A DNA stretch of 41,075 nucleotides from Streptococcaceae bacterium (GCA_022484805.1 JAKVKP010000022.1:1-41075); one strand, 5' to 3'. Shown: positions 1 through 8,044, numbered from the stretch's first letter. Program-made: numbers and translations. Notes: generated from the sequence alone by a model not told the origin.

Positions 1-431
1 ATTATGTTGAAGGATTGATTGAAGATAGTATCAAAAATGGGGCAACTTTATTAGTCGGTAATAAACGTCAGGCTAATTTAATTTATCCTACCTTATTTGA
101 CCATGTAACAACGGATATGCGAATTGCCTGGGAGGAACCATTTGGACCTGTTTTGCCGATTATCCGTGTCAAATCAGATGAGGAAGCTATTCGTATTGCC
201 AATGAGTCTGAATATGGCTTACAAGCGTCAGTCTTTAGCGAAAACTTTTCTCGTGCTGCCGAAATTGCAGGTAAAATTGAGGCTGGTTCAGTTCAAATTA
301 ATGGTCGTACAGAGCGTGGTCCAGATCATTTTCCATTCTTAGGTGTTAAAAACTCTGGTATGGGTGTGCATGGTATTAGTAAAACAATTGATGCGATGAC
401 TCATGAAAAGTTAATTGTTGTTAATTTATGA
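1..431 (+). CDS. gapN: NADP-dependent glyceraldehyde-3-phosphate dehydrogenase, C-terminal part
   Basis: This is the C-terminal ~142 residues of an aldehyde dehydrogenase superfamily protein. The frame is open from the first base, so the start lies outside the window. The segments EEPFGPVLPIIRV, EYGLQASVF, GSVQINGRTERGPDHFPFLG and VKNSGMGVHGI are typical of GapN. The NGR..RGPDHFPF stretch separates GapN from generic aldehyde dehydrogenases. GapN irreversibly oxidises glyceraldehyde-3-phosphate to 3-phosphoglycerate in the cytoplasm with NADP+, giving NADPH without ATP, and is common in streptococci and relatives. The catalytic Cys and cofactor fold are upstream and not visible. The family name is firm; the non-phosphorylating activity is inferred from similarity. 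Confidence 0.87.
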   Translation, partial: YVEGLIEDSIKNGATLLVGNKRQANLIYPTLFDHVTTDMRIAWEEPFGPVLPIIRVKSDEEAIRIANESEYGLQASVFSENFSRAAEIAGKIEAGSVQINGRTERGPDHFPFLGVKNSGMGVHGISKTIDAMTHEKLIVVNL

Positions 432-475
432 AATGACTTGCTTATTTCAATAAATTAAATACTAAATTAAGTTGA

Positions 476-858
476 TTGACTAAATTGTTATTTTATGTTC
501 TAAAGAATGGTGTGAATATTGATAATGCTGAAGCTATATATCGCACAAAAAGTTCTTCAAGTGTCAAAATAGAAGCTTCAATTGCCCTTAAGCGTTGTCT
601 GAACAAAATATGTGAAAAATTTAGCGAGAATATATTAAAAATATCATATTTTCAAGCATCAAGTAGTGCTGCTGGTGAACTAAGAATGATTGTAATTGGT
701 GTTACAGAACGTCTTAGCTAACTGTGGGCAAAAATACAGCATTTAAAGCAGGTACTAAAATATTAAATATCTATCCAGGTGGGCTAAACTTGAAAATGAT
801 TAAATATCTTGATGATATATCTTTAGACATCATTTCAAAAATTATTAATAGATTATAA
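476..858 (+). pseudogene. Relic of a short-chain dehydrogenase/reductase (probable)
   Basis: No intact gene is convincing here. One frame (476-721) encodes IDNAEAIYRT and later SSSAAGEL, which resemble the INNAG and ISSSA segments of classical short-chain dehydrogenases. After its stop, a second frame (from about 724 to the TAA at 856-858) encodes KILNIYPGGLNLKM, which resembles the NxxxPGG segment of the same fold. The YxxxK active site is not recognisable, and no Shine-Dalgarno sequence precedes the first frame. I read it as a frameshifted, degraded gene. The similarity is weak and judged by eye, so unrelated decayed sequence is possible. Confidence 0.38.
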
Positions 859-979
859 ATCTTTAATATCATTTTTTAGAGCCGTTTGATTGAGCCATAC
901 GCTACCCTTTTAGAGCGCTGACCAATTTCACACCTTTAATTAGTTATTTTTCTTTGCAAATTGTTTGATTGTAATTATT

Positions 980-1030
980 TATAATGTTACCATAATTGTG
1001 GTATCGTAATTTTCCAAAATTTTGGATAAT
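980..1030 (+). promoter_or_regulatory. Putative promoter and palindromes upstream of the CsbD gene
   Basis: A TATAAT hexamer lies at 980-985, with no good -35 box at 17 bp. A 16-bp near-palindrome, TACCATAATTGTGGTA, follows at 988-1003. A perfect 12-bp palindrome, CCAAAATTTTGG, lies at 1014-1025, directly before a second -10-like GATAAT at 1025-1030. Two dyads beside -10-like boxes suggest repressor or stress-regulator control of the downstream gene. The regulator is unknown. Confidence 0.4.
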
Positions 1031-1073
1031 ACCTTTTTGAGTAAATTTTTAAAAAATCAAAGGAGGAAGTATT

Positions 1074-1268
1074 ATGACAGACAAAGGAACAGGCGATAAA
1101 ATCAAAGGCAAAGCTAAAGAAGTAGCTGGAGATGTTACCGGTAACGATAAACAGAAAGCAGAAGGCCTTTTAGATCAGGCAGTAGGTAAGGTTAAAGAAG
1201 CAGCATCAGATGTTAAAGAAAAAGCAGAAGATGTCGTTGATGATATTAAGAAAAAATTAGATAAATAA
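1074..1268 (+). CDS. CsbD family general stress protein
   Basis: A 64-residue, highly charged, Lys/Asp/Glu/Ala-rich protein with the CsbD pattern: GDKIKGKAKEVAGDVTGN, then KAEGLLDQAVGKVKEAASDV. It has no Cys and no hydrophobic segment, and is likely a soluble amphipathic helical protein. CsbD-like proteins are induced by general stress in many Firmicutes, but their biochemical role is not known. The start is supported by AAGGAGG about 8 bases before the ATG. It is monocistronic: a promoter region with two palindromes lies upstream and a strong hairpin follows at once. Length and composition fit the family well. Confidence 0.9.
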   Translation: MTDKGTGDKIKGKAKEVAGDVTGNDKQKAEGLLDQAVGKVKEAASDVKEKAEDVVDDIKKKLDK

Positions 1269-1274
1269 CTCAAT

Positions 1275-1310
1275 GAAACAACCATCTCCCACGAGGTGGT
1301 TGTTTCTGTA
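1275..1310 (+). terminator. Rho-independent terminator after the CsbD gene
   Basis: GAAACAACCA (1275-1284) pairs perfectly with TGGTTGTTTC (1297-1306) around a short loop, with Ts within the descending arm. It starts six bases after the CsbD stop codon. Confidence 0.8.
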
Positions 1311-1329
1311 TAGAACGGGAAATGATAAT

Positions 1330-1457
1330 ATGATTAAATATCTTTATTTAATGATAGTGATGCAAATGAGGTCGCAGATTTAGTTGCTACGACTATGAAA
1401 ATTCAAGAGAATATCTGCATTCAAACTTTCCGTGAATTGATCAATATCTACTTTTGA
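1330..1457 (+). pseudogene. Relic of a GNAT-type acetyltransferase (probable)
   Basis: An ATG at 1330 opens MIKYLYL. A -1 shift near 1350 then joins NDSDANEVADLVATTMKIQ, which resembles the N-terminus of GNAT acetyltransferases (...DAxEVADLI...). The frame ends at TGA 1455-1457 after about 42 codons, far short of a complete GNAT domain of roughly 140 residues. No Shine-Dalgarno sequence is evident. I infer a truncated, frameshifted gene remnant. The similarity is by eye over about 20 residues and could be fortuitous. Confidence 0.33.
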
Positions 1458-1536
1458 TATAAATTATTTTGATGAGATAGTATGATAGAATGTTGTTGTT
1501 GTAGTGAAAACTTGAATAAGAATAGGAGAGAAATAA

Positions 1537-2097
1537 ATGAGTAGTTCGATTTTTTTGATTCACGGTTATACCGCTCATCCAGATGATAACTGGTTTCCTT
1601 GGTTGAAAAAAGAAATTCAAAAAGAAGGCTTAGATATCTCATTATTAGACATGCCAAATTCTCAAAGTCCAAATATAAGTGAATGGGATAGCTATTGTGA
1701 CCAGACTATCTCTAAGGTGGATGGCATTACTATAATTGGTCATAGCCTTGGATGCATCGAAGCGCTACGTTTTGTAGAGAGACATGAAATTAAGGAAGTT
1801 AATTTAATACTGGTTTCTGGATTTGATGAAAAAACTTATACCTTACCTCAGCTGTCAGAGTTTACCGATAAGCCGATTAATTATTTAAATGTTTTACCTA
1901 AATTAAACCAAGCAGTGGTCATCTCAGCTTTTGATGATGATATTATTCCCTATACATATTCGCAAGCCCTAGCACGCCACTTGAATTGTAAAATGATATT
2001 GATGCCTGAGGGCAAACATTTTATTGATAGAGATAATGTACTCGAATTACCAGTTGTTTATACTGAACTATTATCGTTTGTTGGAAATAGAAATTAG
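1537..2097 (+). CDS. RBBP9/YdeN-family alpha/beta hydrolase
   Basis: A 186-residue cytoplasmic serine hydrolase. It opens with IFLIHGYTAHPDDNWFPWLK, the RBBP9/YdeN N-terminus with its oxyanion HG motif. The nucleophile elbow GHSLGC contains the catalytic Ser. The acid is probably Asp in SAFDDDIIPY and the base His in EGKHFID, giving a complete Ser-Asp-His triad in family order. Length matches the usual 180-200 residues. The start has GGAGAG about 8 bases upstream. It stands alone and convergent to the HIT gene. The substrate is unknown; family members act on small esters, and physiological roles are mostly unassigned. Confidence 0.87.
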   Translation: MSSSIFLIHGYTAHPDDNWFPWLKKEIQKEGLDISLLDMPNSQSPNISEWDSYCDQTISKVDGITIIGHSLGCIEALRFVERHEIKEVNLILVSGFDEKTYTLPQLSEFTDKPINYLNVLPKLNQAVVISAFDDDIIPYTYSQALARHLNCKMILMPEGKHFIDRDNVLELPVVYTELLSFVGNRN

Positions 2098-2252
2098 CCA
2101 ATTTTAAAAATGGTTTTCGTATTTTGCATTCAAGGCTGCTCAGATGAAACGCATTATGGAAAAAATTTATTGTGATTAGAGACTAAGAGATTATCAAGTA
2201 GCCTATTTAGTTTAAAATCTATGAATATTAAATTTCAGAACAATAATTGAAA

Positions 2253-2642
2253 TCATCCTTCCGAAATCAGTCGTTCTAATAAATTGAGATTTATTTCATT
2301 TTGAATGCTATCTTGATTTTGCCAAAAACAATCATCAATGTATCTAGGCACAATATGAATATGGAAATGAGTATTTTTATCCATTGTTTCTCCATTATTT
2401 TGAATAATTGTACCACCAAGGATATTTGAAAAAGTGTCAAAAATATCTAATATTTTTTTTTCAATATTTACGAGCTCAATAATTTGAATACTATTTAATT
2501 CTCTTAAATCGGATAGATGTTTTTTAGAAATAACTAAAACATGCCCTTTTTGAATTGGATTAATATCAAAGATAATTTTAAAATAATCTGTTTCTTTGAT
2601 TATTTTGTTATCTTCAATTTTTTCACAAAAAATACAAGCCAT
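2253..2642 (-). CDS. HIT family nucleotide-binding protein
   Basis: A 129-residue histidine-triad protein. It begins with ACIFCEKI, the Cys-containing N-terminus common in HIT hydrolases, and carries GHVLVISKKH in the middle. The signature HFHIHIVPR follows near residue 100; its middle His is the catalytic residue of the family. HIT proteins bind and hydrolyse nucleotide phosphoramidates or dinucleotides in the cytoplasm. The frame can start nine codons further upstream, but the ATG at 2642 gives the standard family N-terminus and has a GTGGTG ribosome-binding-like stretch before it. It is encoded alone. The exact substrate is not predictable. Confidence 0.86.
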   Translation of the reverse strand: MACIFCEKIEDNKIIKETDYFKIIFDINPIQKGHVLVISKKHLSDLRELNSIQIIELVNIEKKILDIFDTFSNILGGTIIQNNGETMDKNTHFHIHIVPRYIDDCFWQNQDSIQNEINLNLLERLISEG

Positions 2643-2767
2643 ATAATCACCACTTTCTTTAATAATCAAAGCCTCATTCGTAGATTGTTTGATGTAATTT
2701 ATTAATAGAAATATTTATTAATAAGTCTGATTAAAGTAACTAAAATGTTTAATGAGTTATTTCTAAC

Positions 2768-3016
2768 TTATTTTATTGATAAATAAAACCAGATAGCATA
2801 AATAATAAATTTTTCAATTAAAGGATAAACAATTTTTTGAGAGGACTTTTTTAAAAAATAAAAATCAATAAGCCAAAATGAAACTAATAATAGAGAAACT
2901 AATATTTTGGGCAATTTCAATAAAACAAAACTAATCATTAGTAAAAGCATGATGAATAAGCAGATTAGATATATTTTTTTATACTTTTCGGGTATATATT
3001 TGAGATTTTTAAACAT
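2768..3016 (-). CDS. Small hydrophobic membrane protein, unknown function
   Basis: An 82-residue protein that I do not recognise. It has a basic N-terminus (MFKNLKYIPEKYKK) and then two long hydrophobic stretches, roughly residues 16-33 and 36-54. A KKSSQK loop and a third moderately hydrophobic segment near the C-terminus follow. I predict a two- or three-pass membrane protein. An in-frame GTG lies three codons upstream, but the ATG at 3016 has GGAGAG at about 8-10 bases and is preferred. Transcription runs toward the HIT gene, about 100 bases away, so co-transcription is possible. Confidence 0.55.
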   Translation of the reverse strand: MFKNLKYIPEKYKKIYLICLFIMLLLMISFVLLKLPKILVSLLLVSFWLIDFYFLKKSSQKIVYPLIEKFIIYAIWFYLSIK

Positions 3017-3183
3017 ATTAATCACTCTCCGAGTTGATTATATCAAATAAAAAAAATAAATTGACAATAAAAAAATATCAAAAAGAGAGCTCCTAGATTA
3101 AATTAATAGAAGTACTATTCACATACTGAAAAACGATTTTGCGCAGAGTAGCTTTGTCCTGTTTTAATAAATTGAGCATACTA

Positions 3184-3372
3184 ATGTGTCTAGTAAAAAT
3201 AATATTTTATTTTAAGGGAAAAATATGGTGCAAATTATATTTAAGCTGGCGACTTTACTATTATCTCATCCTAATAATTAATCTTTTTCATGCCTCCTTT
3301 GCCCCTCTTTTATTTGAAGGTCTTTTTATTTGCTTACTTTTGATAAGTGGACTATGCTTGCTTTTAGAATAG
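3184..3372 (+). CDS. Doubtful small hydrophobic ORF in a 370-base gap
   Basis: Between 3026 and 3392 no convincing gene is present. The only candidate begins at ATG 3184 and would encode about 62 mostly hydrophobic residues ending ...LLISGLCLLLE. A Shine-Dalgarno sequence is lacking and the composition may simply reflect AT-rich sequence. Its stop is 20 bases before the next gene's ATG. It is listed only so the gap is described; I think it is probably not a gene. Confidence 0.17.
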   Translation: MCLVKIIFYFKGKIWCKLYLSWRLYYYLILIINLFHASFAPLLFEGLFICLLLISGLCLLLE

Positions 3373-3392
3373 TTTAATTAGGAGGCAAAAAA

Positions 3393-3968
3393 ATGACAAA
3401 AATAAGTATTTTCGGCAAGGGTAATATGGGAAAAACAATCGGTGGTAATTTTGAGGATGCTGGAAATGAGGTTGCCTATATTCAATCAGATACAACACTG
3501 ACAGAACTTGGTGAAGTTGTTGTACTTGCAGTTCCTTATTCAGCAGTTGCAGCAATTATTAATCAATATCAGGATGAATTATCAGGAAAAATTGTTATAG
3601 ATATCACCAATCCAGTCAATTTTGATAGCTTTGACGATTTGGTTGTACCAGCAGATAGCTCCGCAGCTGCAGTTATTGCAAAATCGTTACCAAATTCGAG
3701 GGTAGTTAAAGGTTTCAATACAACTTTTGCAGCTACCTTAGCTACAAAAAAAGTTGCTGATGCGCATCAAACTACTGTACTATTGGCAAGTGATAGCCAA
3801 GAAGCAAAAGAGACATTGAGTAAGATTCTTGATGGTAGTGGATTAGCCGTCATTGATGCGGGCGCTTTAAAACGTGCGCGCGAGCTTGAAGCCTTAGGAT
3901 TTTTACAAATTTCATTAGCAGCTAGCGAAAAAATTTCATGGGCTGGTGGTTTTGGTGTTTTTAATTAA
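3393..3968 (+). CDS. NADP oxidoreductase, coenzyme F420-dependent-like Rossmann protein
   Basis: A 191-residue protein with an N-terminal nucleotide-binding loop IFGKGNMGKTIGGNFEDAG, of the type found in F420-dependent NADP reductase-like proteins (COG2085). VVLAVPYSAV and VIDITNPVNF mark the following beta strands, and VVKGFNTTFAATL is typical of this family. Lactic acid bacteria are not known to make F420, so the partner is probably another reducible substrate with NADP(H); this is inference. The start has AGGAGG 8 bases upstream. It is a single gene, convergent with the ACT-domain gene. Confidence 0.82.
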   Translation: MTKISIFGKGNMGKTIGGNFEDAGNEVAYIQSDTTLTELGEVVVLAVPYSAVAAIINQYQDELSGKIVIDITNPVNFDSFDDLVVPADSSAAAVIAKSLPNSRVVKGFNTTFAATLATKKVADAHQTTVLLASDSQEAKETLSKILDGSGLAVIDAGALKRARELEALGFLQISLAASEKISWAGGFGVFN

Positions 3969-3971
3969 TGA

Positions 3972-4036
3972 AATAAAATTATAAAAGGTTTATGAATATA
4001 GACTTAAATCGTTTTATATGATTAATTAATTTTATT
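3972..4036. terminator. Candidate bidirectional terminator between convergent genes
   Basis: AATAAAATTA (3972-3981) and TAATTTTATT (4027-4036) are perfect inverted copies. Inside them TATAAAAGGTTTA-like and TAAATCGTTTTATA-like halves pair imperfectly. The element lies exactly between two convergent genes. It is very AT-rich, so hairpin strength is uncertain. Confidence 0.38.
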
Positions 4037-4046
4037 ATGATAGATA

Positions 4047-4412
4047 TTATTCAACGGTGTAACCATTGTCATTGAGTAGTGCGATTGTAGCGTTCAAACT
4101 GTCTTTTTTTACCAAAATATAGTCTGTGTTATATGTTGAAATTGCAAATATACTAATGTTGTTTTCTGCAAGCAAATTTGAGATTTTGGCTAAGATGCCT
4201 ACCAGACTAAAATCTAGAACTCCCTCAATTTTTAGTCCCGACCAGTCATCCTCTCGATTTATTGTCACTTCAGGGACGGCAGAGGTTGGCAAAACAACGG
4301 AGATTTCTTCTTGAGTTTTGCCAATAAAAATTGGAATCGTTGAAAAATCAATTGTGTTCAAATTTTCAATTTGAATGACAGATAAATCAAGCCGTAAATT
4401 TTTTATAATCAT
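4047..4412 (-). CDS. ACT domain-containing protein (CASTOR/ACT_7-like)
   Basis: A 121-residue cytoplasmic protein. The C-terminal half reads GVLDFSLVGILAKISNLLA, ENNISIFAISTYNTDYILVK, then ALLNDNGYTVE, the classical beta-alpha-beta-beta-alpha-beta ACT fold in the arrangement of small standalone ACT proteins (COG3603-like). Such proteins usually bind amino acids or other small ligands; the ligand is unknown. An ATG two codons upstream sits only about 3 bases after AAGGAA, so the ATG at 4412, with normal spacing, is preferred. It is a single gene, convergent with the oxidoreductase. Confidence 0.78.
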   Translation of the reverse strand: MIIKNLRLDLSVIQIENLNTIDFSTIPIFIGKTQEEISVVLPTSAVPEVTINREDDWSGLKIEGVLDFSLVGILAKISNLLAENNISIFAISTYNTDYILVKKDSLNATIALLNDNGYTVE

Positions 4413-4557
4413 AGTCATCGTTCCTTTTCTTTTAGAGTTTAGCCATTAAGCACATTTATCTTAAAAAAATTATCTTTTTCATATGATTTGCCACGATCAG
4501 CAATGATGGTGGTTTTTATTTTCGGGTTAAGGTAATTCGAGTATTATCTACAATTCA

Positions 4558-5070
4558 TTATGATTTCAGTAATTTTTGAATATCACTTTCTTGGTATAGC
4601 TGATTAAGCTGCCTTTGATTTTTGATGCTGATGACTTTATCATGATATTTGTATTTAATTTTATCATAATTTTTTCTCTTCGCTTTTGTTCTGCCTGCAT
4701 ATAAAATCCACCAAATAAATTCTAAATCAAACCTTTCCGGACATCCCTCTGACATATCAGGTCGACTTTTTTTATAATATTTAATTGTACGTTTAAAGAC
4801 GCGCAATAAACTTGACCATCTCGAAAATTGAAGAACAATAATAAAATTTGCCAGCGCTAGGCGCTCCTGATACATCAAATTGCTATAATTGCCATCAATT
4901 ATCCAGCTAGCTTTGGTCAACTGGGTTTGTAATATTTCGATTGCCTCGTCAGTATCTCGATATTGCCAATCACTAATATAGTTAATTTGATCCAAATGAA
5001 GTAATGGTATTTGATAGCACTTTGAGACTTGCAAGTGTTGATTAATTCGAATACTGTTTTGAGTATAGCC
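4558..5070 (-). pseudogene. Topology-modulation/adenylate-kinase-like protein that has lost its P-loop
   Basis: The coding frame resembles the small P-loop kinases called DNA topology modulation (FlaR-like) proteins: YQIPLLHLDQI, ASWIIDGNYSN, DFIIVLQF-type strand and RFDLEFIWWIL are all in family order. The expected N-terminus, roughly GYSGSGKSTLARxL, is degraded. From the in-frame stop TAA at 5071-5073 the frame reads GYTQNSIRINQHLQVSKCYQ, so Gly-Tyr and the flanking helix survive but GSGKST does not. The only possible start is TTG at 5034, after the P-loop position and without a ribosome-binding site. Without Walker A it cannot bind nucleotide as the family does. I call it a pseudogene; a shortened expressed protein is less likely. 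Confidence 0.6.
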
Positions 5071-5089
5071 TTAAAAGGCCTTGTCAACT

Positions 5090-5344
5090 CTATTTTTTCT
5101 TCTTATCTGAATTGTCAAAAGTCCTGATAATGCGCACACCAACAAAAAAATCTCGCAAGACAAGTGTCATTTTATCCATTTTTACTGGAATTTTTTGAAT
5201 ACTTGGCAATGATTGTGCTAGTACAAATCATGTTGTAGCTAAAAAAACAAATATCGCAGCTAATGGAATAATTACTAGGATTGGATAAATATTTAATGTT
5301 GATAGAATTGCAATTAATGCCATAATCGGACTAGGTAAAATCAT
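5090..5344 (-). pseudogene. Remnant of a multidrug ABC exporter half-transporter
   Basis: Immediately downstream of the MarR gene one frame encodes ILPSPIMALIAILSTLNIYP, further hydrophobic sequence, then SIQKIPVKMDKMTLVLRDFF and VGVRIIRTF. This matches the membrane-domain region of type IV ABC exporters, where a coupling helix precedes (L)xRExLTGVRVIRAF. The piece is broken by an in-frame TGA at 5230-5228 and ends at TAG 5092-5090. There is no start with a ribosome-binding site, and the N-terminal helices and the whole ATPase domain are missing. In many lactic acid bacteria a MarR/PadR regulator precedes an ABC exporter operon, which fits the position. It is therefore the stump of a deleted exporter gene. 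Confidence 0.6.
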
Positions 5345-5359
5345 TTGTAAAAAAGTAAA

Positions 5360-5782
5360 TTAAATTGTTAGATATTTCAATAATTTTTCATTAATACTAA
5401 TCAGCATTATACGTTCCTGTGCTGATAATTGGGCGTAGGCTTGATATTCATATTGATAGAGCGCCTCAAGAATTTCATCGGTGAATGCTTTACCTGATTC
5501 AGTTAACTTAATGATTTTTTGTCGTTTATTTTGTGTATCCTGCTCGCGATGTAGATAGCCTTTTTTTTCTAAGGTATTGAGTGTTGAATTAACAGTCTGC
5601 TTTGGTAGCTGCAGGCGCTCAATAATTTGTTTAGGTGTCGCCTCTAATCCTAAGCTCGAAATGACATAGAGTGTCATTAATGAATTATTGGTTAGGTTAT
5701 TTTTTTTTGCCCACATTTCATAAACGCTATTCATGCCGAACCAGATATTATAGCTTTTATCAATTGTTTCTTTTATATCCAA
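5360..5782 (-). CDS. MarR family transcriptional regulator
   Basis: A 140-residue winged-helix regulator. The helix-turn-helix is ATPKQIIERLQLPKQTVNSTL, followed by NTLEKKGYLHREQDTQNKRQ, the MarR recognition helix and wing; the ends form the dimer interface. The start is chosen at TTG 5782 because AGAAGGGGTGA lies just upstream; the frame extends 21 codons further but without better signals. The promoter on this strand carries a 20-bp palindrome (5847-5866) at the predicted transcription start, so autorepression is likely. MarR proteins typically release DNA on binding a phenolic or drug-like ligand. Its natural target, an ABC exporter gene next door, is decayed. Confidence 0.87.
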   Translation of the reverse strand: MDIKETIDKSYNIWFGMNSVYEMWAKKNNLTNNSLMTLYVISSLGLEATPKQIIERLQLPKQTVNSTLNTLEKKGYLHREQDTQNKRQKIIKLTESGKAFTDEILEALYQYEYQAYAQLSAQERIMLISINEKLLKYLTI

Positions 5783-5846
5783 TAAAATCACCCCTTCTAT
5801 ATTTTTTGAAAATTTATTGCTTGATGAAATCTGAATCAATAACAAA

Positions 5847-5866
5847 ATAGTCCTATATCGGACTAT
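5847..5866 (-). promoter_or_regulatory. Palindromic operator for the MarR regulator
   Basis: ATAGTCC-TATATC-GGACTAT is a perfect 7+6+7 inverted repeat, the usual size for a MarR dimer site. It begins three bases downstream of the predicted -10 box on the minus strand, covering the likely transcription start, so binding would block the regulator's own promoter. Confidence 0.72.
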
Positions 5867-5869
5867 TAG

Positions 5870-5898
5870 ATTCTAACATATTGAAAATTTAAAAACAA
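5870..5898 (-). promoter_or_regulatory. Predicted promoter of the MarR gene
   Basis: On the minus strand TTGTTT (5898-5893) and TAGAAT (5875-5870) are separated by exactly 17 bp. The -10 box matches 5 of 6 consensus bases and the -35 box 3 of 6. The MarR palindrome follows directly. Confidence 0.55.
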
Positions 5899-6166
5899 CG
5901 ATTAAGTTTAGTTGATGAACGAAACAAATCAGCATAAAGTTTCAAGAAACATTTCACTCTTCAAATTTGAATTTTGTCATTTTTACATTGAGAATATTAG
6001 CATTAGCCGTTAATTTATGTTAAAATTGGCTAGTCATTATTATAGAAATGCAAATTATTGCAGAGCATTATAAATAATGAGAGTTGATTATTTATAATAA
6101 AAAATTAAGATTATCTCGAGATTTATTTTATCATCTGGGATAAGTAGATTAATAGAGGAGACATGA
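5899..6166. other. Intergenic region before prfA, no gene seen
   Basis: AT-rich sequence between the divergent MarR promoter and prfA. I see no ORF with a ribosome-binding site and no RNA gene. It must hold the promoter of the prfA operon, but several TATAAT-like stretches exist and none has a convincing -35 box, so I do not choose one. Confidence 0.4.
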
Positions 6167-7237
6167 ATGTACGACCAATTACAAGCTGTGGAAGATCGTT
6201 ATGAAGAATTAGGAGAACTGCTGAGTGACCCTGAGGTGATTAGTGATACCAAGCGTTTAATGGCTTTAACCAAAGAAGAAGCTAGTATCAGAGAGACGGT
6301 AGCGACCTATCGTCGTTATAAAAAAGTCCTTGAAACGATTTCCGACTCAGAGGAATTATTAGCCGAAAATTTAGATGCTGAAATGGCTGAATTAGCCAAG
6401 GAAGAGCTAAGCGAGGCAAAGGCAGAAAAGTCTGAGCTTGAAGAACAAATTAAAATATTATTATTACCTAAGGATCCAAATGATGATAAAAATATTATTA
6501 TGGAAATTCGTGGTGCTGCTGGTGGCGATGAGGCAGCTTTATTCGCTGGCGATTTATTTGAAATGTACCAGCGTTATGCAGCAAATGAAGGCTGGAAAAC
6601 GGAGTTATTAGAGGCGAATATTACGGGTATTGGCGGCTATAAAGAAGTTATCATGATGATTACGGGTGACAATGTCTTTTCAAAATTAAAATACGAATCA
6701 GGGGCGCATCGTGTGCAGCGTGTTCCATCAACTGAATCACAGGGGCGTGTGCATACCTCAACAGCAACCGTTGTGGTTATGCCAGAGGCAGAGGAAGTTG
6801 AAATTGAGATTGAGGACAAGGATTTGAGAGTTGATATTTATCATGCCTCAGGAGCTGGTGGTCAGCATATCAATAAAACAGCCTCTGCAGTCCGTTTAAC
6901 TCATTTACCAACAGGTATAGTAGTTGCAATGCAGGATGAAAGAAGTCAGCTGAAAAATCGTGAAAAGGCAATGAAGGTTTTGCGAGCTAGAGTTTATGAT
7001 CATTATGCGACCGCAGCTCAATCTGAATATGATGAAAATCGTAAGAGTGCAGTCGGAACTGGTGACCGTTCTGAACGGATTCGGACTTATAATTTTCCTC
7101 AAAATAGAGTGACGGATCACCGAATTGGTTTGACAATTCAAAAGCTAGACCAAATCTTAGCAGGTAAGCTTGGTGAGATTATTGATGCTTTGATTGTCTA
7201 CGATCAAACAAAGAAATTAGAAGAACTCAACGGGTAA
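6167..7237 (+). CDS. prfA: Peptide chain release factor 1
   Basis: A 356-residue class I release factor, normal length for RF1. It recognises UAA and UAG stop codons on the ribosome and triggers peptide release. The sequence shows [18 protein letters not shown], then [20 protein letters not shown], whose P-S-T is the RF1 tripeptide anticodon, and the catalytic GGQ within [21 protein letters not shown]. The GGQ glutamine is the residue methylated by PrmC, encoded next. The start ATG has GAGGAG upstream. The gene leads a tight operon with prmC and sua5, a conserved order in streptococci, lactococci and enterococci. Confidence 0.97.
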   Translation: MYDQLQAVEDRYEELGELLSDPEVISDTKRLMALTKEEASIRETVATYRRYKKVLETISDSEELLAENLDAEMAELAKEELSEAKAEKSELEEQIKILLLPKDPNDDKNIIMEIRGAAGGDEAALFAGDLFEMYQRYAANEGWKTELLEANITGIGGYKEVIMMITGDNVFSKLKYESGAHRVQRVPSTESQGRVHTSTATVVVMPEAEEVEIEIEDKDLRVDIYHASGAGGQHINKTASAVRLTHLPTGIVVAMQDERSQLKNREKAMKVLRARVYDHYATAAQSEYDENRKSAVGTGDRSERIRTYNFPQNRVTDHRIGLTIQKLDQILAGKLGEIIDALIVYDQTKKLEELNG

Positions 7238-7243
7238 TATAAG

Positions 7244-8044
7244 GTGAAATATTACGAATTATTAAATGAAGGCTATGAAGTGGAGTCACTGATTCTACAC
7301 TATAAGGGCTGGCAAAAAACAGATTTGTTATTGAATCTTCAAAGCGAGGTGGATGAGGATTCACTTCGTTTTTTGACTTCGGCGAAGGCTCAGCTTGCGA
7401 ATGACTATCCTTTACAATATCTGACTCAATCAGTTAATTTTTTTGATTTGTCTTTATATGTGGATGAAAATGTCTTAATTCCAAGGCCTGAAACAGAGGA
7501 GCTAGTTACCTTAATATTGAAGGATTTTGATGGTAAAAAAAGACGTGTTTTAGATATTGGCAGTGGTAGTGGGGCAATTAGTCTCGCTTTGAAAGCGAAT
7601 CGACCGAACTGGCAGATTTTAGCAAGCGATATTTCTGAAAATGCACTGAAAGTTACCAGAAAAAATGCTGAAAAGCTTGATTTAGAAATTGAAACAATTC
7701 AAAGTGATTTATTTGCAGAAATTGAAGGGCAGTTTGATGTGATTATCAGCAATCCACCCTATATTGCGACGAATGAACGTGAGCTGATGGACGCAAGTGT
7801 CTTAAAATATGAGCCTGATTTAGCTTTGTTTGCAGCTAATAATGGCTTGGCAATTTATCAAGCAATTATCAATGAGATAGTGGATTATTTAAATACAAAT
7901 GCCAGTGTTTATTTTGAAATTGGCTTCGCTCAGGCGGAAGCAGTTCAAGGCTTATTAAAACAAGCTTTTCCAAAGAGTGAAGTTATGGTATTTAAGGATT
8001 TATTCGGTAATGACCGAATGGTAAGGATGCGATTAGATGACTGA
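7244..8044 (+). CDS. prmC: Release factor glutamine N5-methyltransferase
   Basis: A 266-residue SAM-dependent methyltransferase that modifies the Gln of the GGQ motif in release factors. The N-terminal helical domain recognises the release factor. RPETEELV, the SAM loop VLDIGSGSGAISLAL and the catalytic NPPY motif in VIISNPPYIATNE are all present in PrmC order. The start is GTG at 7244, six bases after the prfA stop; its ribosome-binding site is poor, suggesting translational coupling to prfA. The end overlaps sua5 by eight bases. Confidence 0.94.
   Translation: MKYYELLNEGYEVESLILHYKGWQKTDLLLNLQSEVDEDSLRFLTSAKAQLANDYPLQYLTQSVNFFDLSLYVDENVLIPRPETEELVTLILKDFDGKKRRVLDIGSGSGAISLALKANRPNWQILASDISENALKVTRKNAEKLDLEIETIQSDLFAEIEGQFDVIISNPPYIATNERELMDASVLKYEPDLALFAANNGLAIYQAIINEIVDYLNTNASVYFEIGFAQAEAVQGLLKQAFPKSEVMVFKDLFGNDRMVRMRLDD

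Noticed and set aside
5090-5344. Intact small membrane protein gene after MarR
   Set aside because: The frame has an internal TGA, no ribosome-binding site, and matches only an interior part of ABC exporters.
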